Of a stretch of DNA of 64,000 nucleotides, positions 1 to 12,285 are shown in pieces. The position numbers were made by a program, and so were the translations under genes. Position 1 is the stretch's first letter. The number at the start of each line of letters is the position of its first letter. Under the pieces are notes generated by a model. That model did not search any database. It saw only the letters and a program-made list of their open reading frames with translations, and was not told the DNA's origin. This DNA comes from Phallusia mammillata. Lineage: Eukaryota > Chordata > Ascidiacea > Phlebobranchia > Ascidiidae. The stretch spans positions 1 to 64,000 of the forward strand of contig QLIY01000507.1 of the NCBI GenBank assembly GCA_003260075.1. The letters run 5' to 3'.

Positions 1-225
1 TTGTTGTAATCAATTAACTAAGAAGTCCCAGGAGTATGGGGCGCCGTTTTGAAAACAAAAAAAAAACTTGCAAGATAGCTGCGGCAAGATAGCGTCGCAA
101 GTTACCCGGTGCATTGTGGGACATCTCCATACATTTAGATATGAATTTCTTAATTGCGGCAACTTAATTTTTTCGACAACGGCGCCCCATACTCCTGGGA
201 CTTCTTAGTTAATTGATTACAACAA
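1..225. mobile_element. MITE-like element with ~48-bp terminal inverted repeats
   Basis: The first ~48 bases and bases ~178-225 are near-perfect reverse complements (outer end TTGTTGTAATCAATTAAC). They enclose ~130 bases with no ORF. Long arms, a short body and no coding capacity fit a miniature inverted-repeat transposable element. The left end coincides with the window edge, so the element may start earlier and its target duplication cannot be read. Family not recognised. Confidence 0.75.
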
Positions 226-2403
226 ACATTAAAACCGTGATAAGATTGCGTGGAGATTTTACTTGGTTGAAAAAAAAGACTGTCTAATAATAAAAACCGA
301 CACGGTGTATGTCAAGCGTTTTGTATGTCGACGTAAGATCCTATCCTATCGAATTCCGTGATATACCGAACGCAATCGCGTATAAAATTTACCTTACCAC
401 ATTGATGACCTACCTTATCACTAGAGCTTGTTTTTTGGAAATGCCAATGACCACAAATAGGCTTTATTGACAATCGTGAGTTAATGCATGATTGTAGGAA
501 GCCTACTGCTCAGACCGTTTTGTATGCTAGCGAAACTTGAAAACTGACAGTTCTGTTTTCAAGCTAAAAAACATAAATGCCTTGCATCAAAGTTGTGTAG
601 CCTATTCTCTATATAATCCTAAACATTACATACCAACATCACAAATGATGACATCTACAGAACCACTGGTAGGCTACAAAGCCTCTGTACTAGCTACACC
701 TCCGACCATTATCATCTTAAGAGTCAACACGGAGATTCAGATATGCGGCACATGTGCTAGGCATGCCAAATTCACGGGCTCGAAAACTCGCTATGAGCTG
801 AAGGAAAACGATTAAGAGGAAGGCCAAAGTTTACCTGGAAGAAGACTTTCCACAAAGACACCGAAATGAGACGGCCAAACCAGAATGATATACAGAACAT
901 CGCAAAAGATAGGAAAAAGTGGAACAATCTTGCTGCCTAATGCGTATAAGACCAAGGGAAACTATATTAAAATAGCCTACTGTATATTACCTCTATGTTT
1001 TGTACCGTTTACCATATTGTTGCAGCTTGGTCATCATTTTTACATGTGATGTCATCATAGTATAGATGTCATAATCTTCTGTTATTCTATGGTTTAACAC
1101 TTTAACTCGATGGATTGCCTGTTATATTCTACTTTACGCACATTTTAATGTTAACATTTTAAAATTCTGGCATATGGATTGTCAAGAAGGTTTTCTGGCA
1201 TATGGATTGAAGTGTTTTCTGACCTGTGCAAAGCAGTTGGTGAGTAATATTGATTTAGTAAACATATTGGTGTTGGTGTTTATCAATGGTCCCCAACCGA
1301 CTTTTAAAATTAGAGAGAGGAATTTACTACCTGTGCTTTGAAAATAGACACGTTATGCTCTCGGAATATTACCTGTGAAGTTAATATAGACCCAACTTTG
1401 AATAGTAAGCTACTCGTATGGTTCAGCAAAACTTGTAGTATATTAGGGAGGAAGGTAAATGTTTTGAATTGTTAAGTGATGACTTCATCGAAAAAGATTG
1501 GGAACCAGTGGTGAGATATGACAAGAAAATGCGAACGAGTTTAGAATGAGAAGAGACGGGCGTGGAATCCTAACGCTTACAAGACGCGTGAAAAGGATTC
1601 TACAAATGGCAGTTAAGTGTTGCTCATGATATGTATATGTATGAGTATGAAGCTTTCGGTTATAAAAAAATGTCGTACCAAATAGAATTTTAGTCCATCA
1701 TACTATTGACATTGAGGCAAGAGGACGAACAGTTGTCAGGAGTTGTTTGGTTTACCACAACCAAAAACACATCTCTGTTTTCTTGCATTTAGTAACTTTT
1801 TATTTTTCGTACCTTATAATTAATTTTGCTCCTTACTTCCAGCACAAACAATAGAAGAGGCAAACGTTACATCCAGGATAAAAACAAACATATATACTAC
1901 GTTTATAGTCTCAACAACGATTCGTGATCTTATAAAATAATTCCACAATTTGAACATTGACCTCATCCTATTTTCACTTTAATTCTCATTCATATCAATA
2001 CATTTCTAAATTTCTACAAATAAGATTAACTTTTTATCGGACACAAAGCTAATTCATATTAAGCAGCTGGCCACAGCCATCTGTTATGTCCCACTTTCGT
2101 AATAAAAACGGTTGTATAATGTCAACTGATTTACGACCTTATTTAAAAATGCAAACTGGGATGAAACTTTCATTGTGAAAGAACTGCGAGAGGCCATTTA
2201 TTGTATACGTGTACATACAAACGATGTAATTAATCGAGTTGTAGTGCCATGATTATGGTGCTTAGATTTTGTTTAAGCACGTTCGAAACAAAATTGTGCT
2301 GAGTCGTGTTACAAACGAGTTTATTTTAACATATGTTCTAAAAAACAAACGTGTGTTCCAATACTGTCCCATCGCCTGAAAATTATTCACTTGGCTACAA
2401 AAA
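226..2403. other. Spacer downstream of the first uridine phosphorylase; no gene seen
   Basis: AT-rich sequence without a convincing coding exon. The 92-codon ORF at 537-815 has no recognisable domain and no flanking splice support. A poly(A) signal for the minus-strand gene lies at its right end. Confidence 0.5.
2320..2325 (-). terminator. Poly(A) signal of uridine phosphorylase copy 1
   Basis: AATAAA on the minus strand about 80 bases after the stop codon at 2404. Position fits a short 3' UTR; not otherwise tested. Confidence 0.4.
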
Positions 2404-4971
2404 TTACAACGACATATGGTGTTTTATCAAAGAGACTACCAATCGTTGTGGTTGTAATTCCCATTCAGTAAGCATGTGTCCGTCATCTGTGATATCATCG
2501 TGCAAAAGTCGATTAAGAACAGCCACGCACGCAACAGCACCTACGCAAAATGAAATAGATTTATTGCAAGTCGGTACATTTTCAAAGTTGTGTCGAAATA
2601 CTAGCTTACATTTGACATGTACTCTATTGCAAAGAGCCGCGAAACACGTTGATTCCATTTCGATGTTTTTGATTCCGAATTGGTCATGAGCTTTTTTTAA
2701 GAACGCCATTTTTTCCTCATTAGTAAAATTACACAGCGCCCCGTCCAATCGACCTTGTTCTGTTGGTGCAAAAACAAAAGCCATTGTTTGGTATAGTTAA
2801 CTAGCGGCCGTGTTTTTCACATTATAATTTTAAAAAAGAAAAAAATGCATTGATTGTGAATATATCAACGCTTTTTATACCCTTAGGATATAGTTTAAAC
2901 ATGGCTTTGAAAATGCTAATGTGTTGTCACTACAAAATGGAATTCATTTTTCTACAATACTTCTTTTCCAAAGGCACCTTATTACCTGCGAACTATGTCC
3001 TTCGTTTTTTGTGTGTGCATTAAGCGCTTTAATTTTTTAAGTCCACTCGGTTACTTATTACAAAGGATGTCATTGTAGTTATGTAGTTTCGTGCTGTTAA
3101 ATCAGCATTCCATTTATAAATTTTACCTTCAAAAAAGTCGTTGGTACCAAGTGTATTGCCACTGATGGCCTTGATACCAAGTTTCTCGGCGTGGGCCAGA
3201 AGCTCGCTTGACAAACCTGGATCTGTATGACTGTCGTATCGAGTTTCCTTCCCACAAGATACCTATCATTTGGGACGATGGAGTAAACAATAAAGTTGCA
3301 TTGGGTTGTAAATAAAATTACACCAAGCAAACTTCATGGGGTCCACTTAGCTTCGGTAAAGTTGGTGCTGTTAGATGCCTGTCCAGCATTAAGTATGTAC
3401 AGGTTCCCAGAACTGAGGTTTTAGCAACAACACATTTTACCTGCTTGAAACAATCTTCGAGCATTCCGTTGTACGATTGCTTCGTCACTACCACTGTTCC
3501 CGCTTCAAGTCCTATAGTTATAACACATTAGCTGATTACTCTGAATGTGGGAGGTTTACCAAACATGTAGCAAACGTACCGAGTCCTCCACAGGTTCCTA
3601 ATCTTATAAACTTGACGTTTTTGCATTCGGCGAAGTGGATCAACTTGAACAGCTAGGATAAAAAAGCAAGTGTTGCTAATGTTTTTTCGTTAGGAATTGC
3701 TAAAATTATCGCCACAAACTCTATATTTTGGGGGGGGGGTTAAAAAAGGCAAGTGTTGCTAATATTTTTTCGTTAGGAATTGCTAAAATTATCGCCACAA
3801 ACTCTATATTTTCAACACCATGCAGCAGCCAAAGGCATCAAATCCATGAAATCTGTTGTGATGTTGGTTGGAGGTTTTGTTCCATACGTTATGGTTGTAA
3901 CCGTTATAAGTACATGGTCATCATACGTGCAATGTGTTAAAAAGCACACATTGGAAAGACCATTTTCTGCTTGGTACACACCAGGCCACTCAACCGAGTT
4001 AACCGACACCCAACTACTTTAACCGGAAACCATTTGCTAGTCGTTAATCGACTATTTCAGGTAAGTTTACAACAACATTTTTACCTCATGAAGAACTACT
4101 GACAAAGAAGCCATTCCAATGCCATGACTTGCAGAAATTATTGGACCAACTTTGAACATGGAATATCGCCCACCAGAGGAGGAAATGTTTTGTAACCTGT
4201 GTACTGAATAACAGGATCGCGTAACATATCTATTGGGGAATTGCTTTTTCAATTCTTGTCCAAGCCTGGAAGTTTTGTTTCAAATTTTACCGCGTTTACC
4301 AAAACTAGTAACTTAGGTAGCCGCTGTATTAAAATTACATGGATTTTATATTGGAGTTGTACCGTGGTGGTGACAATTTTCCGCTTCACTGCCTTCCGAT
4401 TCAAGTTCGGAGTTTTTCGGTTTTCCGAGCTGGTCGTACAGTAGTTCTGCAAAGCTCCTCATTCTTTCCTTTTTTCCACCCATGCAAACAAACTAAAGAC
4501 AGAATTAAAGCTAGGATGCAAAGTTTCAGGTACAGTTGACTGCTGTTTTTATGAGGAGTTTTCAGGGCTAATTAAGAATATATTCGCACAGAAAGTGCCC
4601 AGGCGAATTGGAGATGGTTACAGACGATTGCACACATAAATATTTTATTATATCCAATGATGACTTTTTTTGGTTGAAAGCTATAAATGCATTTAATAAG
4701 GCAAAACGTATATTTCTAAAACATTCTTATAGCTTCACTTTATTCAAACAAGTTGACAAACGCAAGCGATGGCCTGACAAAGCTGTTTTAAAGGCCTGTG
4801 TTTGTAATGGCCGCGGTCGCTTACTTTTACGTCACTAAATCGTTCCTTGAGGTTGTCGGTTGTCGAAATACCAATATGGTACATATGGTCCTTCATTGTG
4901 AGGTATGGATTCTCGAGCTTGAAAGTGTCTGTTGCTTTACTCGTAGACATATTCCCTGTTAAACTAGCCAA
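2404..4971 (-). CDS. upp: Uridine phosphorylase, copy 1 of 3
   Basis: Cleaves uridine with phosphate to uracil and ribose-1-phosphate in cytosolic pyrimidine salvage. Exons on the minus strand: 4825-4971, 4390-4492, 4085-4203, 3580-3652, 3441-3511, 3127-3262, 2610-2759, 2404-2540. They join in phase to 311 residues, close to animal UPP1 (about 310). Visible family features: the YHIG histidine of exon 1, the VCMGG segment with its arginine, GGRYSMFKVGP, an arginine before the GT-GG phosphate loop, EQGRLDG for uracil recognition, and IEMES near the ribose site. The phosphate loop reads GTCGG where the family has GTSGG. The 72-bp or shorter introns include one of 69 bases that is open in frame and looks coding at first sight (2541-2609). 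Alternative start: an in-frame Met at about 4950. The identical intron phases of the two neighbouring copies show tandem duplication. The SRG-containing intron 3 carries an unrelated plus-strand ORF and a duplicated segment. Confidence 0.92.
3660..3815. repeat. Direct duplication split by a G10 run (uridine phosphorylase copy 1, intron 3)
   Basis: About 70 bases ending at 3729 recur at about 3740-3812, separated by ten G (3730-3739). The two copies differ at only a few bases. See the finding on homopolymer-joined duplications. Confidence 0.8.
3823..4022 (+). other. Unassigned ORF with one membrane segment inside an intron
   Basis: Opposite in strand to its host gene. After a possible splice acceptor at about 3822 the frame runs to a stop at 4020-4022. 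It encodes basic residues, a strongly hydrophobic stretch (VVMLVGGFVPYVMVVTVIS) and a polar tail. The layout faintly recalls the third loop and sixth helix of a rhodopsin-like receptor, but no receptor motif is present. It may be chance or a pseudogene fragment. Confidence 0.2.
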
Positions 4972-5039
4972 CTACTGAAATTGGGCGTGTCTTCACGAAG
5001 TAAAGTAGCCTAAACTAGCCTATTGGCATGTACTTCTGC

Positions 5040-7058
5040 TGTTTAATAGAAGGAAGTTGTTGTTTATAAGCCTATAGACATTTCGCCGCCTAGCTGTAAG
5101 AGTTCAAAATGTTTGTTGCAGTATATATAGTCTTTCCTGATTTTGCACACTCTTAAATTTCTACGAAGCTTGTAACAGCTGATCTTAGTTCTTATGAATA
5201 CTGCACAAGTATCAGTAGCCTTTCCCACCGCTTATTACCCTGGTATTATCCCGAGGAAGTTAGTTGTCTACGTGCAGTAAAACACTACCAGCAGTCCAGC
5301 ATCTCGCGGAAAACGACGCTTGTTTACACACAGGTTTAAGCACCGCTGAGAAGAAATTTTGGACGCAATTTGTCACGGTTGGCCAAGCACAACTTAAACA
5401 ATGTATTAAAGGAGTTTTTGTTGATTGTGCTGCTTTAATAAACTTTTCTGGACATAAACTGTACCCAAACACTTACAACAAGCTTTCCCTCGTGTGAACA
5501 AGTATTATTAACCAAATTACGTGCCCGAAAGTACTTACAACTAAAAAAGATTTGCTGGATAGCTGACCGAAACTTACGCAAGACGTGCAGTCATAACGAC
5601 TGGTGGTAAACATAATATGACGATATGGTGGTAAACAAAATATGAAGATAGCATCTATCTTTCGTAATATATAGGTTTTGACTTGTTTTTATTTCATTTT
5701 AGTTGGAATTGTAGTTTTTATTTTATTCTCTGTTCAAGTAGACAAAAAACAACACAACACGCAACAATTACATTTACCTAAGCACAATTAGCAAACCAAT
5801 AAACTTTCAACAGACACTGATAAGTTGGAAGCGTAAAATTTCTCAGTGACTGTAACGACCGCTAGGTGCGCAGCCTGGCCCTGCGCCGTTCGGGGGGGGG
5901 GGCAGCCTTTCCCACCGCTTATTACCCTGGTATTATCGCAAGGAAGTTAGTTGTCTACGTGCAGTAAAACACTACCAGCAGTCCGGCATCTCGCGGAAAA
6001 CGACGTTTGTTTACACACAGGTTTAAGCACCGTTGAGAAGAAATTTTGGACGTAATTTGTCACGGTTGGCCAAGCACAACTTAAACACTGTATTAGAGGT
6101 GTTTTTGTTGATTGTGCTGCTTTAATAAACTTTTCTGGACATAAACTGGGGGGGGGGGGGGGGGGGGGGGGGGGGCAACAATACACACAAGGTTTCAAAT
6201 TAAATCTACATTAATCGATCATATTTTACATTAAAATTACTTCCAAACTACTTGTAATAAGTCCAGTTACGGTTAGAATACACATTAACACAAGTTAAAC
6301 ACAAATCAAATAAGAACATAAAACATACCAACTATTGGGTAACCAGAGCTTTACTAGCACGCGGCTAGAGGTTCCACAACTGACAATTCAGCATTTTAGC
6401 TATTGCTCTTAACATTTACAGTTTCACTATAAACAAAATAGTCACAAGAAATTAGGATAAATTCACTTAAATTGACTGCAAACCTAGCAACTAACGCAGC
6501 TCACAAAAACGTGGCGTTCAAAGCACATGCTCTGTCGCGGATGAATATTTCAATACGTCACGAATAAAGGAGAACTTAAATCAGCCAAGCGGAACAATTA
6601 ATTCTCGCTGTAACAGTGGCTACGCTGAAAAGAAATTGTTCTTGTCAACAACTAACAACTACGCTTAATGTACTCCGCCACCAGTTGTTGCGGATAAAAC
6701 TCCCATTCCTCCAGCAGACTTTTGTCAGCGGTGACAGGGGGGGGGGGCGAAAGTACTTAAAAACTAAAAAAGATTTGCTGGATAGCTGTCGCTGACCGAA
6801 ACTTACGCAAGAAGTGCAGTCATAACGACTGGTGGTAAACAAAAACTTTCGTAATATATAGGTTTTGACTTGTTTTTATTTCATTTTATTTGGAATTGTA
6901 GTTTTTATTTTATTCTCTGTTCAAGTAGGCAAAAACAACACAGCACGCAACAATTACATTTACCTAAGCATAATTAGCAAACCGATAAACTTTCAACAGA
7001 CACTGATAAGTTGGAAGCGTAAAATTTTACAGTGGCTACGCTGAAAAGAAATTGCTCT
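5040..7058. repeat. Mosaic of duplicated segments between uridine phosphorylase copies 1 and 2
   Basis: Segment P (5217-5475) recurs at 5903-6148. Segment Q (about 5524-5850) recurs at 6748-7030. A copy of the terminal exon of uridine phosphorylase copy 2 sits at about 6646-6736. Junctions are runs of G at 5892-5902 (11), 6149-6175 (27) and 6737-6747 (11). No independent gene was recognised. The short ORFs in P have no domain and exist only because P is repeated. Confidence 0.75.
6646..6736 (-). pseudogene. Partial duplicate of the last exon of uridine phosphorylase copy 2
   Basis: Nearly identical to about 7061-7148 of copy 2, with a small insertion near the stop codon. It breaks off at a G11 run (6737-6747) before the splice acceptor end of the exon. 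It carries no separate coding capacity and is probably a redundant haplotype fragment. Confidence 0.7.
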
Positions 7059-7060
7059 TG

Positions 7061-9412
7061 TCAACAACTACGCTTAATGTACTCCGCCACCAGTTGCTGC
7101 GGATAAAACTCCCATTCCTCCAGCAGACTTTTGTCAGCGGTGACATCATCTCGTTCAAGTCTGTTTACAACCGTAGTGCAAACAATAGCACCTGTAATAT
7201 TAAACAAACTTTTTTTTATTCATTTGAGAATGACACAAGTTGATGTCGAAACGTCATGCTTTTACAAATATATTGGCTTGTTTGTTTCTGGTTAAAATCT
7301 TTGAAACAGTGAATTGTGTACCCTTTACACCACTTCATGCGGTTTTGAAATTTTTCCACCATCGTTCTCAAAACGATTGATTCAAACACACCGCGGAGTT
7401 AAGTTACAAAACTTTGTAAAACAGGACCAAGTTAAATCATTTTGCAAAGAATGGGTAAGTGATGTTGTTAAAAGTTCAACTAACATTTCAAATTGGCTCT
7501 TGCACACAGTCCCGAGAAGCAACAACTTTCCATTTCAAAATTTCGGATTCCGAATTCGTCGTGAGCTCTCTTGAGGAAATCCGACTTTTCCTGACGTGAG
7601 AACTCGCAAAAAGCTCCGTCAAGTCGTGCTTGCTCTAAAAAGAAATTAAGTCAAATTTCATGTTGAATTGCAAAGTTTATAACAATGGGTTGAAGCATAC
7701 CTTCAAAAAAATCGTTTGTACCCATAGTATTTCCCGCAATTGCTTCAATCTTAAAGTCTTTAGCGCATTTTAGCAAGTCTTCTGCCAGCTGTGGGTTTGT
7801 GTCTGCGGGATATCGAATCTCTTTGCCGCAAATAACCTACAAACGCCAGTAATCGGCATGAGACAAGTAGCTTGCCCACGTAAATACAACGCGCTTGTAG
7901 ACTTTACCTGTCTGTAGCAGTTTTCGAGTAAGCCGTTGTAAGATTGTTTCGTGATTATCACCGTTCCAGGTTTCATTCCTGTTCAAAAAACAATAGTTTT
8001 AATACGAACATAAGAATGTTAATTAATTAAAACTAATTTAAAACCTTCTATTAATCTTATTTAATTTCTATTTATTGCAAAACATATATTATATATTACG
8101 CTTATTTTTGCACACTGTACCTAAACCGCCTGACGTTCCAATTCTAAAAAAGCTGACGTCAGTGCAACCTGCGTGATGAATTAACTTTAGCATCTGTAGA
8201 AAAAATAAAATGTATGTTTTTAGAATTTCTGTCCAAAATTCCATAAAACCGAAATGCGGTAAGTTAACTATGGCTTTGTTGTAAAGTGAATGGTGTTTTT
8301 GAGCCTAAACAAATAATGGAACTAAAGCGAATGATTAGGAGACGCTGATTCACCCCAAACGCTAAAAAAACAAAAACGAATTATTAACCTCATTTAGTAC
8401 AACAGATAGTGAGGGGTTTCCAATGCCGTGGTTGACGATGGCCACAGGTCCAACCTTGTAAAAGCAGTAACGTCCGCCAGATTGCGAAATGTTTTTCAGA
8501 CGGTGACCTAAATTACGGAAATATGTGTGATTTTTTAATGATGTGTTTATATATTTGCCTTACCCGGTGTTGGTTGCTCAGTCAATTCCGAGTTTTCCGG
8601 CTTTCCCAACGTGTCGTACAGTAACTCAGCAAATTTTTGCATTCTCCTTTCCTTGCCTCCCATGCAAACATACTTTAAAAACACAAATCGAGTTCAGACC
8701 CCAAGGGGTGATCTTATGCAGCACTTTCCATGAATGGGTTTGGTCGCTGCCCAATAGTGGGCAACAAACAACACCCCACACCATTTTAAAAAGTCACGGT
8801 GCAGATAACGCAGTACAAAGGAACAAATACACAGTTTTATCGATGTATTTTTTTGAATTTAAAGCTAATCAATTATCACAGTAGAAGTGTAAAAAACCAT
8901 CTACACAACTACATTTAGGTCGCAAAATGAGTCAATTGGGGGGGGGGGCGGTTTATCAATTATCACAGTAGAAGTGTAAAAAAACCATCTACACAACTAC
9001 ATTTAGGTCGCAAAATGAGTCAATTGTTACAAATTTAAAGCCCAATTGTTATCACAACTGTTTCTGAAGCAAATTGTGATGTCACAAACATCAGGTCTAA
9101 CGCAGCAAGAATTGTGTGCTGTGTGCTAGAAGTGTGCTAACAAAATCTCTTACTAAACAAGGCCGTAAGGTTCTCTTATAGTTGTTGGTCCGCCACAAAA
9201 AAATTGTCACTAAAATCGTTTATTTAAAATGTTGTTGAAAAGCTAAGTTAAACCTGTTAAAACCTTGATCACAGCGCATTTAGGGCGAAACAATCAAATA
9301 CCTTGACATCTCCGAATCTCTGTGGAAGATTGTCTGAAGTTGAGAGAGCGATGTGGTACAGGTGATCCTCGTCTGTTAAGTTCGGGTTAGAAAGGCAAAA
9401 CTTCTCCGCCAT
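7061..9412 (-). CDS. upp: Uridine phosphorylase, copy 2 of 3
   Basis: Same cytosolic nucleoside-salvage reaction as its neighbours. Exons on the minus strand: 9302-9412, 8564-8672, 8389-8507, 8121-8193, 7908-7978, 7701-7836, 7485-7634, 7061-7191. They give 299 residues with intron phases identical to copies 1 and 3. The start is the Met of the peptide beginning MAEKFCLSNP. Visible: LYHIAL near the N terminus, YVCMGGK, GGRYCFYKVGP, FFRIGTSGG (intact phosphate loop), EQARLDG (Gln and Arg kept, the middle Gly changed to Ala) and FEMES. The family sequence SxSHG reads IVNHG here, a difference from both neighbours. The donor of intron 7 is GTTAGT. An incomplete second copy of the last exon at about 6646-6736 is attached through a G11 run and lacks the upstream acceptor part, so I do not count it as a fourth gene. 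Confidence 0.92.
8869..9025. repeat. Direct duplication split by a G11 run (uridine phosphorylase copy 2, intron 1)
   Basis: Bases about 8869-8937 recur at 8957-9025 with one A insertion, separated by G11 (8938-8948) plus a few bases. Confidence 0.85.
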
Positions 9413-12285
9413 TGTAAAATAACTCAATAATTTTGAAGCCTAGTCTATATGTTCTGCAAACAGTGACAATTTGGGATACAGCCTTTTATTTAGCTTTGCT
9501 ACAAACAACATGCAGTACACCATAAAATCATCCCGGAGATTACACCGGAGATTGCGTCATAAGCACGCGTCGGTTTCGCAACACTATACGCAAACTAACA
9601 GTCATTTAACATGACTAATGATTTCGAACATAAATGGGACCTAGCAAATGTCACATACGTACGTTGCAAACCTTTTTATCAGTGGAGTGGAAAGCCGCCT
9701 ATTCAGTTTATCACGTTTCCAAATCACCTATCGGTTGATACAAAGTTAAAAAACACTTTCACAATGACGCGGAACCGTCATTGGCACACATTAAGAACGT
9801 TTTAATTTGTTTGTCTTGAAACAGTCATCATTGTAGTGGTAACTGGTAAGGAGACAGTAAATACCTTCACCAGCTGGAAAAAGACTTCCCACATCACCAA
9901 TGTTTAAAAACAATAATAAAACAGCTTGCGGCGTCGTTTGCAGAAACAGTACGACAGCATTAAAAGTTTGTTAGGTCCAATAAATTAATTTAGGCCGCGT
10001 CGTTTTTATTTCATTTTAGGGAACAAGCAGGATAGACAACATATGACATATTTGCCTTTTGTTGAGCGGATGAGGAAGCGCGAAAATATTTTTTCAGGAT
10101 TTGAGTCACCAAATTTAGTTTTGGTCACGAAATATGTGGAAATGTTTTGCACATTTTGAAAGAAATTGTTTACATTTCAGTTAAAGAAATAGTTGCATCC
10201 TCAGTTAACCCCATTTGTTTCTTACATTATTAACGAACGACTGGTCAGTGGTGTCGGTATTGCGTAAATTTACTTGGAAATTGACGGATTCGGTATAGGC
10301 AAATGTAAACAGTTTTAAATAAAAAGCTAGCATTACACCGGTTATATCATTCTCAAAACTACCTTATACTGCCCAACAGCAGTTGCAATTTAAACCGACG
10401 GAAATCACAAGTACAAAAAATTATTTCACTAGTGAATCACCATTTTTCTATTAGTAATGCAGCTGTTTTAATAAAGGAATAACTGTTTCTTACATGCAGC
10501 TGTATCCACACTACCTATGTTTTGGTCGAGTACTTCCATATTAAGCTGAATGTCTTCTTAACAAATGGTAATGTTGCGTTATTAAAGAATGTACTTTTGT
10601 ACACCTTTGAAAGTACGTCCTTTCGATTGTGCAATAAACACTACAAAACTGGAACCGAGTAGTTCTACACAATCACAATCTATTACGAAGTGGTTGTGAT
10701 TTGTAAGCGGAAAGGTTCCAAGCAGAATCCGCCACTTTAACAAAAGAAACAATAAACGCAATACCTTAACCTCCGGTATTAAGTTCAACAAAACAATTCA
10801 TGTCATCTGTATACGTTACACAGTGTAACAAGAAAGTCACTATCGAAATAGCAATGTGGGAACAAAGAAACGAGAGCTAGGTTTCTTCTCAGCGAAACTC
10901 CGGTTCCCTTTAGTACTTTTGTTTATGGCCATATACACTGCGACGTGTTGTAGGCTACTGAACTTCATTTACCATGATAACATAGCTTAATAGTGCAAGG
11001 ATGTCCATCAAACTGTGACCCACGGCTGCATTTTACTTGTATTTAGCGCCGCCGTATTCAGGCTTGTAACATGAATGGAAGTAAATGAAGCTAATTTGTC
11101 ACAAGAATGTTGGGCTTTTTAAAATAAAATAAACGCTACCTGACGAAACACAACCTTCAACAAGGTAACAGGTAGTGATCGCAAGGAAAAGGTGAAGCAA
11201 AGCCTAGCTGCGATTTTATCAAGGACCCTTGGGTCTTACGAATACATCAGTGTTGTGATAGAGGACATTTCTAATGAAGCTGCTTTATGCTTAGATTATT
11301 ATTCTTGGTCGCTTGTTGGCAGTTGTAAAACCAAAAAGATAATTGGTCACATAACAATGCTGTGTCCGTTTGCATATTAAATTTTGATTGGGGGAAAATC
11401 CGGTCGTCATTATTTGATAAAAGTTAGGGGAACACCTCTGCAATTAGGTGACATTGAACAGCTAACATGTCTTGCGATAAAATGCATGCCAAGGTTAGAA
11501 CGTACGTGTGATAGCATAATAGCACCACAACCCCTCTAGGCGAAGAAGAGTATCTTCACAACGTGGACAAACAGTGAACACTTTGTTTGACGAAGCTGAC
11601 AAATTTTGTACCTTTGATAACTGGAACATTTATAAATCCAACACACGAGAACCGGGATAACTACGGTTTTTTGCAGTTGTAAATCTTGTTTAAACGTGCT
11701 CTTTTTGTTCAGACTTCTGGTCGGGTTGCTACAATTCTGTCGTTATGTTTCTTGCTGATCAAACTATACTGTTTGTCCTGTACACCTTGTTTTGTGTGTT
11801 TTGCGTATTTCAAAAATCCGTTTCTGTAATAGTCGACAATTAACAAAGAATTTTATCTCGCCTTCTGGCGACAGCTCTTACAAAAAAAATCGAGAAATAT
11901 CTGATGTCCACTTCAAATGATTCGTTCGGGTTTTGTAAGGATTGGCATATGCGGTAAAACATAGGCCAGAAAGTTGTAGCCTGGGGTGGAATTCGAACCT
12001 TTGACAGGCTAAAACAACCTTCCAAACACGTTTAAACCAATGGTTTTTAAGGTTGACGGCAAAATTAATATGTGGCAAATCGTTTTGAAAAGTCGTACAC
12101 CTATGTTATTTTGTGTTTTATTTATCACGGTGATTTATAGTATTTTTTGCACCAAACTTGGGTTTAACATAACTTGGATACATTTTCGAACACAAAATAG
12201 CATCGGTCAAATTTCTTTGAAATAACTTCGTAAAGCACAACAACCATGAAGGGTTGTACCACGACACTCGCTATTCTAGGTGTCT
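9413..12285. other. Spacer between uridine phosphorylase copies 2 and 3; no gene seen
   Basis: No ORF here has domain or splice support. Minus-strand bases near 11985-12045 contain a GGTTCGAATTCC box like the T arm of a tRNA, so a decayed tRNA-derived repeat may lie here. It should contain the promoter of copy 2 and the 3' end of copy 3. Confidence 0.5.

Noticed and set aside
2541-2609. Continuous coding through the last intron of uridine phosphorylase copy 1
   Set aside because: The frame stays open, but the extra residues have no counterpart in the family or in copies 2 and 3, and consensus donor and acceptor remove them in phase.
5260-6198. Repeated 70 to 83-codon ORFs in the duplicated spacer
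   Set aside because: They repeat only because the DNA segment repeats, open on both strands, show no domain, and one runs into a proline run encoded by the G27 tract.
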